A stretch of DNA of 64,000 bases, from positions 62,001 to 126,000 of the forward strand of contig JAFISE010000076.1 of assembly GCA_022560025.1 (NCBI GenBank), given 5' to 3'. Shown piece by piece: positions 11,053 to 20,851 of this stretch (its first letter is position 1; every line of letters begins with the position of its first letter). This stretch comes from Stagonosporopsis chrysanthemi (lineage: Eukaryota; Ascomycota; Dothideomycetes; Pleosporales; Didymellaceae). The notes under the pieces were generated by a model, which was not told where the DNA came from, ran no database searches, and saw only the letters and a list, made by a program, of their open reading frames with translations. The translations under genes were made by a program, and so were the position numbers.

Positions 11053-11999
11053 ACGATGCCGTCGGCGTAGCACAGTGGTGGTGTAGTCGAGGGCGCAGGC
11101 TCCCCACGCAGCGCAGCGACCGAGTGTCTCAGCCTTGCGTTGCGCTCCCCACTATCCGTGCCCTCCTTCCCGCGGCAACCTCACCCACCCATCCCGCGGG
11201 TAGGCTTCTCCAGCCGCCACGGATCTCCCTCAAGATCATCATGACTTCTCATTTGCTTCTCTTTCTTCATTACACAAACAGGTCCCCGACGTTTGGATAG
11301 GGTTGGCGTTACGGCATTAGCGAGCACACGGCATATGAGCGCGAGTTGGCAAGCCTGCAGTCTTTCGAGCTTGCAGGGCTGTGGACTTGCAAGTCTATTT
11401 ATCATTTTCGTTCTTGGGTGTTTTTGTTTCTTCTTTCTGCGAATCATATGCGATACCCCACTGGCGAGCGCGCAAGGCTTCTCATGCTACACACGATGCC
11501 TACCAATATAGACGTGGCCCATTGGACCAAAAACAAGTCTTTGAATCAATGTATTGAATTGGATCAGCCTGCTGCTTTGGGATGCTTGTGTGAAAACCTG
11601 TCACAAGTGCTGATGTGAATGAATAGCCTGTGCAGAATTGTGTAGTTGATAGGAGTGCTGATCACTATAACAGCGGTGAAGTTGATCTGCTCGCCCTCTC
11701 AATCGACAATCATGCCAAATTGCTAATTTCCTATACCCTTCCGAGGTTGCATGTTGCATGTTGCACGTCACGCGTCGCACGTCGCATGTCGCATGTCACA
11801 GTTTGGACCAAATGGTGCATGAATTGTGTGTCATTGAGGCCGCAGTAGCAGCCTAGCTACAGAACTCCGCTCTCCCCCCTCAGATAGCCCAGTGAAGAAG
11901 ACCAGTGCCGCGCCCTCGAGTATCCCAACGCCAGTATCCGCATGCTGAAACCATAAACATGAAGCTCCTCGTAAGAACGTGATAACCGTGCTCAACCAC
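11053..11999. other. Convergent 3' intergenic region with a heptamer repeat
   Basis: The 3' flanks of the STEEP1-like (plus) and Cdc4 (minus) genes meet here. Apart from the heptamer array at 11746-11801 I see no coding signal. Confidence 0.5.
11746..11801. repeat. Heptanucleotide minisatellite, GTYGCAY
   Basis: Eight consecutive 7-nt units: three of GTTGCAT/C, then a run of GTCGCAT/C with one GTCACGC variant, ending GTCACAG. The change from GTTGCAY to GTCGCAY partway along suggests two rounds of local amplification. It lies in an intergenic 3' region and has no visible coding role. Confidence 0.8.
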
Positions 12000-12604
12000 C
12001 TAGTTCTCCGCAATCGTCTTGACGAATTCTGGCTTACGTTAGCATTCCAACTCTACACTTGTCCATCCGAATATGCAACCTCGGATTGCAGTGGATGGGG
12101 TCTTGAGGCTTGCTTACCCCTGTAATCAACCTCGTCGTTGCTCGCATCAATCGTGCTCTTGAACAGCTCGTCAACCTCCTCCTCGCTCATCTTCTCGCCC
12201 AGGTTCGTCAGGATGTACTTGATCTGACCCTTGCCGACGAAGCCGCTGCGGTCTTTGTCGAACACCTGGAACCCGCGGATGTACTCTTCGATGTCAAAGG
12301 GCTCGCGGAACCCGCCGGGTCGGTTGAGGATCTTGGAGAAGGTGTCAAAGTCGACTGGGAGGTGTTAGCTGGTGGTGTTTTCAAAATTGCGGTTGCTGAT
12401 GTGAGTGCGTTCGGCAGGGGAGGGGAACGTACAGTCGGCGCCTACGCCGCGCTCCAGGTCTGCGATCTCAGCCAGCGTGGGGTTCTGTCCGCATGCGCGC
12501 AGCAGGTCGCCCAGAGCGCCACGGTCGACGCGCCCGTTGCCGCGCTTGTCGAAGAGCTGAAACGCTTCACGGTAGTTGGTAGAGGCCTGGTGGTCGTTAT
12601 TCAT
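12000..12604 (-). CDS. CDC4: Myosin II essential light chain, Cdc4 type (EF-hand)
   Basis: Three exons (12604-12433, 12354-12118, 12028-12000) give 145 residues, the usual length for Cdc4/Mlc1 light chains. Exon 1 encodes REAFQLFDKRGNGRV and LGDLLRACGQNPTLAEI. Exon 2 continues FDTFSKILNRPGGFREPF and GFQVFDKDRSGFVG. The last nine codons encode FVKTIAEN. These match the fission-yeast Cdc4 type rather than calmodulin: the first EF-hand loop lacks a full calcium ligand set and the 'NRPGGF' linker is characteristic. The protein binds the IQ motif of myosin heavy chains and acts in the contractile ring at septation. The gene symbol follows fission yeast cdc4 (not the budding-yeast F-box gene of the same name). 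Confidence 0.92.
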
Positions 12605-13866
12605 CGTGTCCGGAGTGACTCTTTGTTGTCTTTGTGCGTGTGTGGGTATTTCGGGACTCAGAGAGGGTCGTGGGAGGAGCGTGCGCCGTGTTTGGTTGAC
12701 TGCTGTGTAACAAAGTCGTGCTGCGCAGCCACCCAGGTGAAGGAGAGCTGCGCAAAAGGGTCTGTTGTGCCTTGCTTTGTTGACCGGCAACGGCAGCCAC
12801 GGGCAGCCAACCAGCACGCTCGGAGCGCCGCTCTCTACACATCGTTCCCTTCTCTGTTAAGCATGTGTCGTGTCTCACTCACCATTTTGTGTATATTTGA
12901 TGCGAAGGTTGTATGTACAAAAGTGTAACGGGAAAGGCCAAAATTGGGTCTGTATGGGGAAAGTGGTGTTCAATGCAGTGTCGAAGGGGCTCAAACAGAC
13001 GTGCGTGAGCGAGGACCAAGGAGCGCATCAAGCGCACACCTGCCCGCCAAGCACGCGTTGCTAGGGAACGCTTTAGCGGGGGTTGCGGTGTGCGAGATCG
13101 CTACACTTGCTTTACTCCCAGAGTGAACTCTGATGCGCCACAGTCGATGTCATGTGTCAACGTTGTGCAGCGGCGAGGATGAGTGCTTGTGTTCTTTCCT
13201 TCGCGCCATTTACCCTCACCAACTGCGTCAACTTCGAAGCAGGCCGGCGTTTCCTCACACGTGCCTTCGTCCAGGAACTCGAGAGGGAGAAGGAGGGCCA
13301 TCAATGCTCGGAAGCGCTCACAGTTCTGGTCTGCTTTGTTCCTGCCTCGACTAAACCGTCCTATACTATTGTGTTATCACCACCGATCTCACCCCTGACA
13401 ACGACCCAGGAACGTGTCTCTCAGATGACTTCATTAGGTACTGAGAGGGATACGCCACTCTTTCCCATCTTTCTTCCTTGTGTGTCTTCTTTGTCCGATG
13501 TATTTTGATCTCTACGGATTTCCAATATCTTCAGCAACACCATCTGGTACCGAAGCGGGCGGCTGCGCCTGGGTACTATGGATGCTTGTCATGACAATGC
13601 AACAGGGACCGATCCTCCGGCAGGCAAGTCCGCTCTTGTTGCATGCTTTCTGATAGAAAAACGCCATGGCGGCTTCATTGTCGTCTTTGTCGCTCGCTGG
13701 GCTCTCGTAAGGTACTCTGGATGCGTCTTTGTTGTGGTCGGCGGCGTCGCAGTAGCATATATGAACATTGTTCGACCGTTTGAAGGGCGATACAAACGTA
13801 CTCGCCAGCTCACCCAAACCATCACTTGTAACAGAGATAGCGCAATACTGCGTATATCGAAGAATC
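12605..13866. other. Intergenic region upstream of the Cdc4 and Ulp1-like genes
   Basis: A 1.26 kb divergent spacer. A CATATATGAACATTG stretch near 13757 could contribute to the promoter of the downstream gene. Small ORFs on both strands have no recognisable content. Confidence 0.5.
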
Positions 13867-16800
13867 ATGACAGAGCCTGCTCCTGAACGCGCGACTAAAG
13901 CGACAAATGATACACGTCATCCTCCCACCAAAGATCCACCTCCACTTAGAAGCGTCATAGAAAAATGGAGAGAAGAACTTTACCTTCAGTATGTGTATAA
14001 CAAAGATTCACTCAGCATCGAGGTTGATAAGTTTCTTCGCATGCTGGAAACACGTACTTATGGAAAGGGTGATGGTTGGTTAGAAGACGATCAGCTCACC
14101 TTACCCATGATACTTCAACTAGCCAAAAAAACTAAAGAAACTAAAAAACCTGAAGAACCTGAAGAACCTGATATGGTCGTCGTCACAACAACTGCGGCTT
14201 CAATACTGGCTTCCATCGGTTTGGGCCACATACCCGCGAAGGATTTCACCTCCATAATACCTGGTCTCTCCAAGGCTTGGAGCCAAAAAAACGTAAGATG
14301 GGTCGCGGTACCCTGCAGTGACGGGATGCTCACAACTCAGGGGCCGGCGATGGAGGAGCAAGAAACGGCTGCTGAGACAGTCACTGGGAAGCAGGCCGCC
14401 GAGGCCAAGGTCGTCGAGGAGGAGGTTACAATAGAGAAACCTATCAAGAGGAGCGCTGCCAAAGGAAAACAGTGCAAGGAAAAAGATGTGCCACCACCAG
14501 TCGAAGGCAATACAAGCAACCTTTCCGAACAACATGGCAGATATGAAAGACCTGCGAAAACAGTCAAAAGAGGTATGCACTGGGGTTTGATGATAATCGA
14601 CAAGAAAAGTAACGATGCTCGGTTCTTCGATGGCGCCCTCGAAGAAGACAAGAGGTCCCCAAAGCGTCGCATGCGAAGCAAGTATCGGGGAGTTGCAAAA
14701 GCTGCTGGCAAAATTCTCTGCGGATACGACAAAGTTATGGAACAAACGAAGGATCGATTCAGTACAGGAACGATTAGGCATACACCTGATGATTACGAAG
14801 ACAACCTCTACAAAGGAGACAAAGCGTCGGCGTGCGGCCCGTGGGTCTTTGCAATGTTTCGCTACATTCTCCAGAACAAGGGCTTTCTGACCGATCCGAC
14901 TGGTTTGAAAGGCGTGTTCCAAAAAAGCCGAAAGTCAGAGCATGTGAGCAATCTCAAATTTAATTCGTGGGATGTTCGCCGTGAGATGCAGTATCTTATT
15001 GCTGAAGAAGCTGCCAAGAAAGATGGCGATACAAATCGCCTCCCCCACAAACTTGACGCGGAGATTTTAGAAGAGCTCGGTGCCATCACTCCGGACCAGC
15101 TACTGTCTCTTCTCAATGGTCTGAAAGGTAGCAATGTTGGCCGTCGTAGGAGACGTGGAGGCAGACACGCCGGCAACGACGACGACGACGGCGACGACGA
15201 CGGCGACAGCAGCGACGACGATGTCAGAGGTGATGTTCATAAGGGCATACCAATATCCGAGTTGCAAAATTACAAGTCCGAAGGAGAGAAAAGCTTCAAG
15301 CGGGCTCGTCGCAGGTATGTCGAAGCTCAACGGCTGCTTTTGGAGCAGCACCGTAACGAGAGACTTGAAAAATCCGTAGCCTTCAAAGTTATTGCGGATA
15401 AAGCCGTTGACTTCACACCGATCAAGGAAGCACAACTCAAGCAGTGGCTTGAGAAGAACTCTAGACATGATTTTTTGAATCCTGATCTGGGTCTTTGGCA
15501 AACGAAATTGCGTCTTCAACAAGCTTATGGTGGAATCAGCGAACTCACGATTGACGAGACTGCCGCGGCCGAGTACAGAACTAATCTTAGCCTACCTTCG
15601 GATCTGAGCGATGTGGATATCATCAGCGAGCTCCAAAGTCTTACGCGTGACGTGCCAAATTTGCTTGGACGAGTCGAAGGGTACCCTGAGTACTATTTCC
15701 GAGAGCATGGCGTCCTAAGCGCTGAAGAGAATAAGGATGGCGGTTCTCTCAATTTTCGTAACATGGAGCAAGAAGAACTCGACAAGCATATCATGCCAGA
15801 AATGAGGAAGGATCGCCGAGTTAACGGAGTCAAACTCCATGGAGTGGCCGTGGAGCCCGACATAGTCTCATGGCGAGCACTGTGTCTTGTCGTGCTCTCA
15901 AAGCAGAACTTCGACCATGAGCCTGGTAGCGATTGCACCAGCTTGTGGGTCAAAGATCCGCTTGTCTTCACCAAGGATGAAGAGCACCTCTCGTGGGAAG
16001 AGGATATCGACTCGATTCGTACTAGGATGAACGAGCACTACTGTCCCAGGCAGGTGTCGCATGCAAATTCGGACGGCGATGTTATCATGATCGAAGACAA
16101 TGATGTTAGCACGTCCGACGCCCTGGACGGTGTGGAGGGTGGACTAGGAGCAGACACCGGGCCTCTGCCCACACCACCAGTACAAGGCAGAAAGCGCAAG
16201 AACAGCATAGACGCAATAGCTCCTCTCAAGAAGCTCAAGACCTCAGATAAACTCAGCGGCCTCTTGGGTAGTGAACCTGTCGTATCTGAACCAGCTTCTA
16301 CCACCTTGTTCGATAGCCAGGCCACGATCGAAGACCCCACAACCGAGATCCGTATCGGCCCTAAGACTTACATTTTCACCGCTACCGACCGAGAAATCTT
16401 CCTTCCCCCAGACGCCACGAGGAGAGGCTGGCCGGACGACGCGACCTCGTTGCCGGACTTCGCCAATATGCCCTTGCTCGAGATGCGCGAATGGGAACAT
16501 GCAAACTTGGAGTGGCTGATCCCACTTATCCATGAAAGACACAGCCGGGTCACAACGCGGGCATTGCTATACCTCCACTTCTGGCGCACGTTTCTGTACG
16601 AGCCGGACAAGAACTTCAGCGCAGTCTGGCTCCGCGACCGGTACGTGTTCCCTACCGCAGAGATGGAGAAACTACAGGTCATCGAGGATGCAGCCGAGCA
16701 GGCCGGCGAGATCCGCCGACGTGTAATGGAAGTGTATGAATCAGATATGCTACGCATGATCAGGGAGTCGAGACGATATGAGCCGACTGTCCCGAGGATC

Positions 16801-17205
16801 GAAGTCATTGCGGCTTCGACCTTGACGATTCCCGAGGTGTCCTTAAAGTTCGATGAGACGAAGCTGGTGGCGCCTCTTGAGGTGAGGAAGGAGAAGGAAA
16901 GGGCGAAGCAGAGAAGCAAGAGCGTGGCGAGTAGGACAGAGAGTGAGGACGCGGCGGCCGTGGCGAGTCGGGCAATGAGCGTGGTGGGGGAGACAGACGT
17001 TGTGACAAGGGTAGAGAGTGAGGGCACAACGGCCGTGTCGAGCAGAACTGCGAGGGCTGATGAGACGGATGCGGCGGCGAGGGTGACGAGAGAGCCTGAC
17101 GTAGCGACAAAGGCGGACGAAGCGAAGAGGGGGAATAGGGAGTCGACAGAGCGGGTGAGGAGGAGTACGAGGAGCAAGAACCCAGTGAAGAAGTACCAGG
17201 GATGA
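13867..17205 (+). CDS. Divergent Ulp1/SENP-like (C48) cysteine protease with duplicated C-terminal module
   Basis: Intronless, 1112 residues from the ATG of MTEPAPERA (A at -3). A C48-type catalytic domain is spread over residues about 65-340. WLEDDQLTLPMI (71-82) resembles the Ulp1 WLND helix and VRWVAVPCSD the strand before the catalytic His. MHWGLMIID holds His238, RFFDG holds Asp255 (exactly 17 residues later, as in yeast Ulp1) and ASACGPWVF holds Cys323. About 80 low-complexity Lys/Glu/Ala residues (155-232) interrupt the domain just before the His. The oxyanion Gln normally six residues before Cys is absent (Gly). After an acidic GAC-repeat tract come two copies of a roughly 100-residue module and a Ser/Thr/Ala/Glu-rich tail. 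Likely a SUMO or ubiquitin-like isopeptidase relative; substrate unknown. Confidence 0.75.
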   Translation: MTEPAPERATKATNDTRHPPTKDPPPLRSVIEKWREELYLQYVYNKDSLSIEVDKFLRMLETRTYGKGDGWLEDDQLTLPMILQLAKKTKETKKPEEPEEPDMVVVTTTAASILASIGLGHIPAKDFTSIIPGLSKAWSQKNVRWVAVPCSDGMLTTQGPAMEEQETAAETVTGKQAAEAKVVEEEVTIEKPIKRSAAKGKQCKEKDVPPPVEGNTSNLSEQHGRYERPAKTVKRGMHWGLMIIDKKSNDARFFDGALEEDKRSPKRRMRSKYRGVAKAAGKILCGYDKVMEQTKDRFSTGTIRHTPDDYEDNLYKGDKASACGPWVFAMFRYILQNKGFLTDPTGLKGVFQKSRKSEHVSNLKFNSWDVRREMQYLIAEEAAKKDGDTNRLPHKLDAEILEELGAITPDQLLSLLNGLKGSNVGRRRRRGGRHAGNDDDDGDDDGDSSDDDVRGDVHKGIPISELQNYKSEGEKSFKRARRRYVEAQRLLLEQHRNERLEKSVAFKVIADKAVDFTPIKEAQLKQWLEKNSRHDFLNPDLGLWQTKLRLQQAYGGISELTIDETAAAEYRTNLSLPSDLSDVDIISELQSLTRDVPNLLGRVEGYPEYYFREHGVLSAEENKDGGSLNFRNMEQEELDKHIMPEMRKDRRVNGVKLHGVAVEPDIVSWRALCLVVLSKQNFDHEPGSDCTSLWVKDPLVFTKDEEHLSWEEDIDSIRTRMNEHYCPRQVSHANSDGDVIMIEDNDVSTSDALDGVEGGLGADTGPLPTPPVQGRKRKNSIDAIAPLKKLKTSDKLSGLLGSEPVVSEPASTTLFDSQATIEDPTTEIRIGPKTYIFTATDREIFLPPDATRRGWPDDATSLPDFANMPLLEMREWEHANLEWLIPLIHERHSRVTTRALLYLHFWRTFLYEPDKNFSAVWLRDRYVFPTAEMEKLQVIEDAAEQAGEIRRRVMEVYESDMLRMIRESRRYEPTVPRIEVIAASTLTIPEVSLKFDETKLVAPLEVRKEKERAKQRSKSVASRTESEDAAAVASRAMSVVGETDVVTRVESEGTTAVSSRTARADETDAAARVTREPDVATKADEAKRGNRESTERVRRSTRSKNPVKKYQG
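15178..15222 (+). repeat. GAC-rich trinucleotide tract inside the Ulp1-like gene
   Basis: An impure (GAC)n run with GGC and AGC interruptions encodes an Asp-rich stretch (DDDDGDDDG, then SSDDD) immediately after an Arg-rich RRRRRGGRH patch. It forms a charged linker between the catalytic domain and the C-terminal modules. Confidence 0.8.
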
Positions 17206-17608
17206 GGAAGACTGATTCGCGAGGTGTTTTTGAGCATTGCTCTGTGGACCGGTTTGGAGTGCGGCATTTGACTCATGGCGTTCTCGTCGCTTTTCCAAGT
17301 ATTGTTTGTTGTGCGTGAAGTATAGATGTTTTTGGCTCGAGATTTATGTGTATATAATTTTGTTCAAAAAAAGCTCTATTATGCTCTCATGTTAATCTTA
17401 GATATCTAGACAATCTTGCTTTGTACAAGTGTGTTCGTAATCACTATAGACGAGCAAGGATTAACAGAATGTGCAATACTGGCATGACATGGGTCGAACA
17501 GAAGTATTAAATCAGATCACCTCAGGCAACATCACTAGAGACAAAACAAGCTCTCGAAAGTTTACTCGAATCAAATAAGTTCATATCGAGGTAGTGAATT
17601 ACATACTT
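17206..17608. other. Convergent AT-rich 3' intergenic region
   Basis: About 400 bp between the 3' ends of the Ulp1-like (plus) and GPI-protein (minus) genes. It is AT-rich (TGTGTATATAATTTTGTTC near 17347), as expected for polyadenylation regions. No coding signal. Confidence 0.55.
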
Positions 17609-18484
17609 TTAGAGCATTCCCATTATGGCCGCGACGCCAACGCCAGCAAGCGCAGGTACCAAAGCATTGACACTGCCAGCTGCACCAGTGTTCTCAGCCC
17701 GCGCACTTTGAGTAGCACTCGCAATGGCACTCCCAGAACCACCAGTCGAAGCTGTAGCACTTGGTACATTTCCAGACGATCCAGACGTAGTGCTAGTCTG
17801 AGCGGCATCGCCAGAGTACGCACTTAGCTTCTCCTGACCCGCATAAATGACAATCTGATAAACCGCGAACTCTCCTGCAGAAGTGGTTAGCGAGGTCGTC
17901 AGCACAGACTCTGGCACGTCGTCGCTGGTGCACCAAGCCGGCGTCGTAGTATCTGTCCGGTACGAGAAGGTGTTTACTCGGGTGATGGTCTCAGTGCCGG
18001 CTTCACCCCAGGCTCCCGTGCCGTATGTGTGAGGATACTGTGTTGACCACGTTTCTGGATCGCGGTTCCCTGTCCCTGTGGTTTGGTACTCGTTGCAAAA
18101 AGCGAATCGAGCATAGCCGTCGCCTAAGGTACCGTTACATGTTACGTCCGCGTCTGTCTGCGCTGGCTGAGAGCATGCAATCGCGACGTTCATATCGCCT
18201 GGGGGCGGGGGCTGGTATCTGGTCATGGCCTCTTGTAGCGTGAACTGGGATGGGGCGAAGGTGTAGTTGCCTGCAGGGCCGCCGACGTGCAGAGCGTCCA
18301 CGTCGGCGTCGGCGTCAAAATCCAGAGCAAGGGTCATATGCTGAGCGTCGGCGTTGATTACGGACGCGACATAGCCGAACTTATTGGATCCGGCATAGTT
18401 GGTCATCCATGCTGTCGTGGTGATATTTGTTGACTGAGCAGTTGCCAGGGCTGCAAAAAGTAGGGTCGCGGTGAGGGGACTCAT
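17609..18484 (-). CDS. Secreted, probably GPI-anchored surface protein
   Basis: Intronless, 291 residues. The N-terminus (MSPLTATLLFAALATAQS) is a clear signal peptide with predicted cleavage after TAQ. The ectodomain has several N-glycosylation sequons (NITT, NYTF, NGTL) and cysteines near IACSQP, VTCNG, FCNEY and WCTS. The last 75 residues are Ser/Thr/Gly/Ala-rich and end in a hydrophobic tail (VNALVPALAGVGVAAIMGML), the pattern of a GPI signal. I do not recognise a catalytic domain; many such fungal proteins are wall or adhesion components. An in-frame codon upstream of the ATG is not a Met, so the start is taken at the signal peptide. Confidence 0.85.
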   Translation of the reverse strand: MSPLTATLLFAALATAQSTNITTTAWMTNYAGSNKFGYVASVINADAQHMTLALDFDADADVDALHVGGPAGNYTFAPSQFTLQEAMTRYQPPPPGDMNVAIACSQPAQTDADVTCNGTLGDGYARFAFCNEYQTTGTGNRDPETWSTQYPHTYGTGAWGEAGTETITRVNTFSYRTDTTTPAWCTSDDVPESVLTTSLTTSAGEFAVYQIVIYAGQEKLSAYSGDAAQTSTTSGSSGNVPSATASTGGSGSAIASATQSARAENTGAAGSVNALVPALAGVGVAAIMGML

Positions 18485-19983
18485 GGTGATCTGACGACTG
18501 TTGGAGACTAGAATGACTGCTTCAACGCCTTTACTCAATTTTGGATTCTATTGCGACTCAGTATTCTTACATATGGTCTAAGGCGTCCAGCGCAGTGGCG
18601 CAGTATTACCCCCTCCCGTAAGGGGCGGCCGCTTAACCGGTTAGCGCCTGGACGAAAGCGACCATGCGATGCCAGTTTGTGCATCGTTATCTCGGCGTAG
18701 AGGCCCTTGCGCCTCGTACTGCTCTGTGAAAGGCAAGTCACTGGTGGAAGCCGGAACACTGGGCGTGTGCCAAGGTAGCCAAATGTCAAGGAGAAGGCGG
18801 TCACCTGCAACCTTATTGTTGTGCTGTTGACAATCAAGTTACGACCAAGATATGCGAGGGAAGTGGACAAGCCCGACAAGCTGCGCCCCCATTGACTGCC
18901 ACTCTTGCGTCTCGTTATGCTCCACTGCTATACTTATGCCCGTTCAGCTGTGATTGTCAAGCGACAGATTGCCTCGGCGCGTTTGGGGAATGACGTAATC
19001 GTGCAACCTCGCGGCAACCCGGAGGATGCTACCGGTGAAGCACAGCCACCGTGACATCGTCCACAATACCTATGCCTCGGTGTATGTAGTCTATCGGAAT
19101 ACAGTACTGTGCTCTCAACGCGACGTTTGTGGTTATTGTCGCCGTTGAAGCGAAAGATGATTCCCGCCTGAGGATGGCCATACTGTGAGTTTGACCACAG
19201 ACGACACTGCAGACTATTGTACGTTTCTCTGACTTCTATCCGATCCGCGAGTATGGCTGGCTTTTGAGTAGGTCCTACAAACAGTCGATCTTCTCAGAAT
19301 CTGTACTTTCCCAAGCTCTTTTCTAGTCTCTTCCCGCTAATGCGGCTCACAATCCGCGCAAGGCGACAGGTACAAGCCCTAGTAGCAGAAAAAGTAGAGT
19401 CCGCCTTGATATAAAGGCGGATAGTGTTTGAAAGTTCAGTTGGTGAAGAAAGAACGAAGGAAGAGACACACGATCTGTGCCAGTACAAACAAGGCTAGCG
19501 CCATCTTGTCCAGAATCAGAGGAGAACGTCTTCAAAATCCACCAGACGCAGTCTCGCAACACCTCAACTGTCAGCAATTTCTGCTCACTAAGGCTACGGT
19601 CCTTCCCTTTGTATTCCCTTGCATTGAAATGAAGCGTCCAGCGCGAGGAGTCTGTGACACCCACCACTCATGATGTAATGAAGTGCCATCCAATCGCAAG
19701 CGCTTGAAGTCCGCGGCGGACGTTGGGGAACCGATGGCTGAACAGGAACAGGCCGATCACATCGCATCTAGGTTTGGGGTCGACTGATATCTCGGGAAAG
19801 CTATGTTAGGTGGTTCGGAGCGGAGATGCTTGTCGGTCGCGTCACGGTTCCGAGTGTTTATGTTTGAGGGTCTTGTTGACGAGCGATTCAAGATCAGCTT
19901 CTTCCCTCCGTTGGATCCTCTCAGTCTCGCGCCTCCTATCGAAACACAGAATCTTGAATATATAAATCGTACAAATCGCCATA
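18485..19983. other. Intergenic region upstream of the GPI protein and DUF1772 genes
   Basis: A 1.5 kb divergent spacer containing an inverted-repeat element (18584-18654) about 100 bp upstream of the GPI-protein start. TATATAAA at about 19957 lies only some 25 bp before the DUF1772 ATG. The other ORFs do not look like proteins. Confidence 0.5.
18584..18654. repeat. Inverted repeat with nested palindromes
   Basis: The ends CGTCCAG (18584-18590) and CTGGACG (18648-18654) form a perfect 7-bp stem. Inside are a small CCCCT/AGGGG stem (18610-18625) and the 10-bp palindrome TAACCGGTTA (18634-18643). The total length of 71 nt resembles a tRNA, but no T-arm or anticodon arm can be drawn. Confidence 0.5.
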
Positions 19984-20552
19984 ATGTCTGATAACCTCAT
20001 CGTCAAGGGCGTCGCAGGCACCTGCATCACGTTCTCTTTCATTCTCGCTGGTACGGCAAGACAGATGTGTAAATGCGCATGAAACTGACAGACCCAGGAA
20101 ATGCGATCACACAGTCCTATATGACAGTCCCTGCATTGCTTGTCAACTTTCCTCCTCCAAGCTCACCCGAGCACAAGGAGCGCGCACAGCTTCTTGGTCG
20201 CCAATGGCCTCTTTGCTGGACAGTCGGCAACCAGTTCTTTCGTCCAATCTCCACTCTTGGGTTCTTGGGTTATGCGTATGCAGGATACGCGACGTACAAG
20301 CAGGGCATTCTCGCCCGCAATGACTGGAAGCTGTTTGCTGTCGCAGCTTTCATGCACTTCGCGACCATCATCCACTCAGCCAAGAACATGCAGCCTTTAA
20401 ACGACAAGCTGGAGGCCCTTGCCGGTCGTGCCAGTGATACCGAGCTGAAGGAGGCGGAGACCGTGGCAAAGAAATGGGCGAGCTGGAACAGGCTGAGGCT
20501 TGTTACTCCCGTGATCGCTGGCAGCCTGGCTCTGTACCAGCTGCTTACATAG
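19984..20552 (+). CDS. DUF1772 (anthrone oxygenase-like) membrane protein
   Basis: Two exons (19984-20050, 20098-20552) give 173 residues. Exon 1 encodes MSDNLIVKGVAGTCITFSFILAG and continues after a 47-nt intron as NAITQSYMTVPALL. About four hydrophobic segments are visible: VAGTCITFSFILAG, LGFLGYAYAGYATY, FAVAAFMHFATII and PVIAGSLALYQLLT. The 'P.L' segment after the first span and the WNRLR-R motif before the last span are typical of DUF1772. Some members in polyketide clusters (HypC-like) oxidise anthrones to anthraquinones, but most are uncharacterised, and no polyketide synthase is in this window. Function is therefore left open. Confidence 0.85.
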
Positions 20553-20851
20553 ATGGTACCACAGGAAAGTAGAAAGAGGTGTGAAGGAAGCGGATTTCAG
20601 GGTTGTTTGCAGGCGATTGGAGTTAGGATAGCAAATTGAGTCAATGGCGCTACGCACTTCAAGCCTCTCTCTCCTTTGCCTCGCAATGATGTGATGGAGT
20701 GGAAGTATATTGTGCAGCAGAGGTTTGAACTACCGCCAGACAGTTTCAAACCTGATCTACGGGTGTGCTAAGAAGTATGAGTCTTGATGGTGATGAGTGT
20801 CATTACTACTATGAGAGAAATCTAGACGCCGAATGCTCCCTGTGTCACAAC

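Noticed and set aside
12110..12928. 272-codon plus-strand ORF
   Set aside because: It is the antisense shadow of the Cdc4 light-chain exons and its upstream region; the minus strand carries clear EF-hand motifs.
18580..18660. tRNA or U4 snRNA candidate (GCGCAGTGGCGCAGTATTA)
   Set aside because: The acceptor-like ends pair, but there is no T-arm or anticodon arm, and the sequence after the U4-like stretch does not continue as U4. Kept only as a structured inverted repeat.
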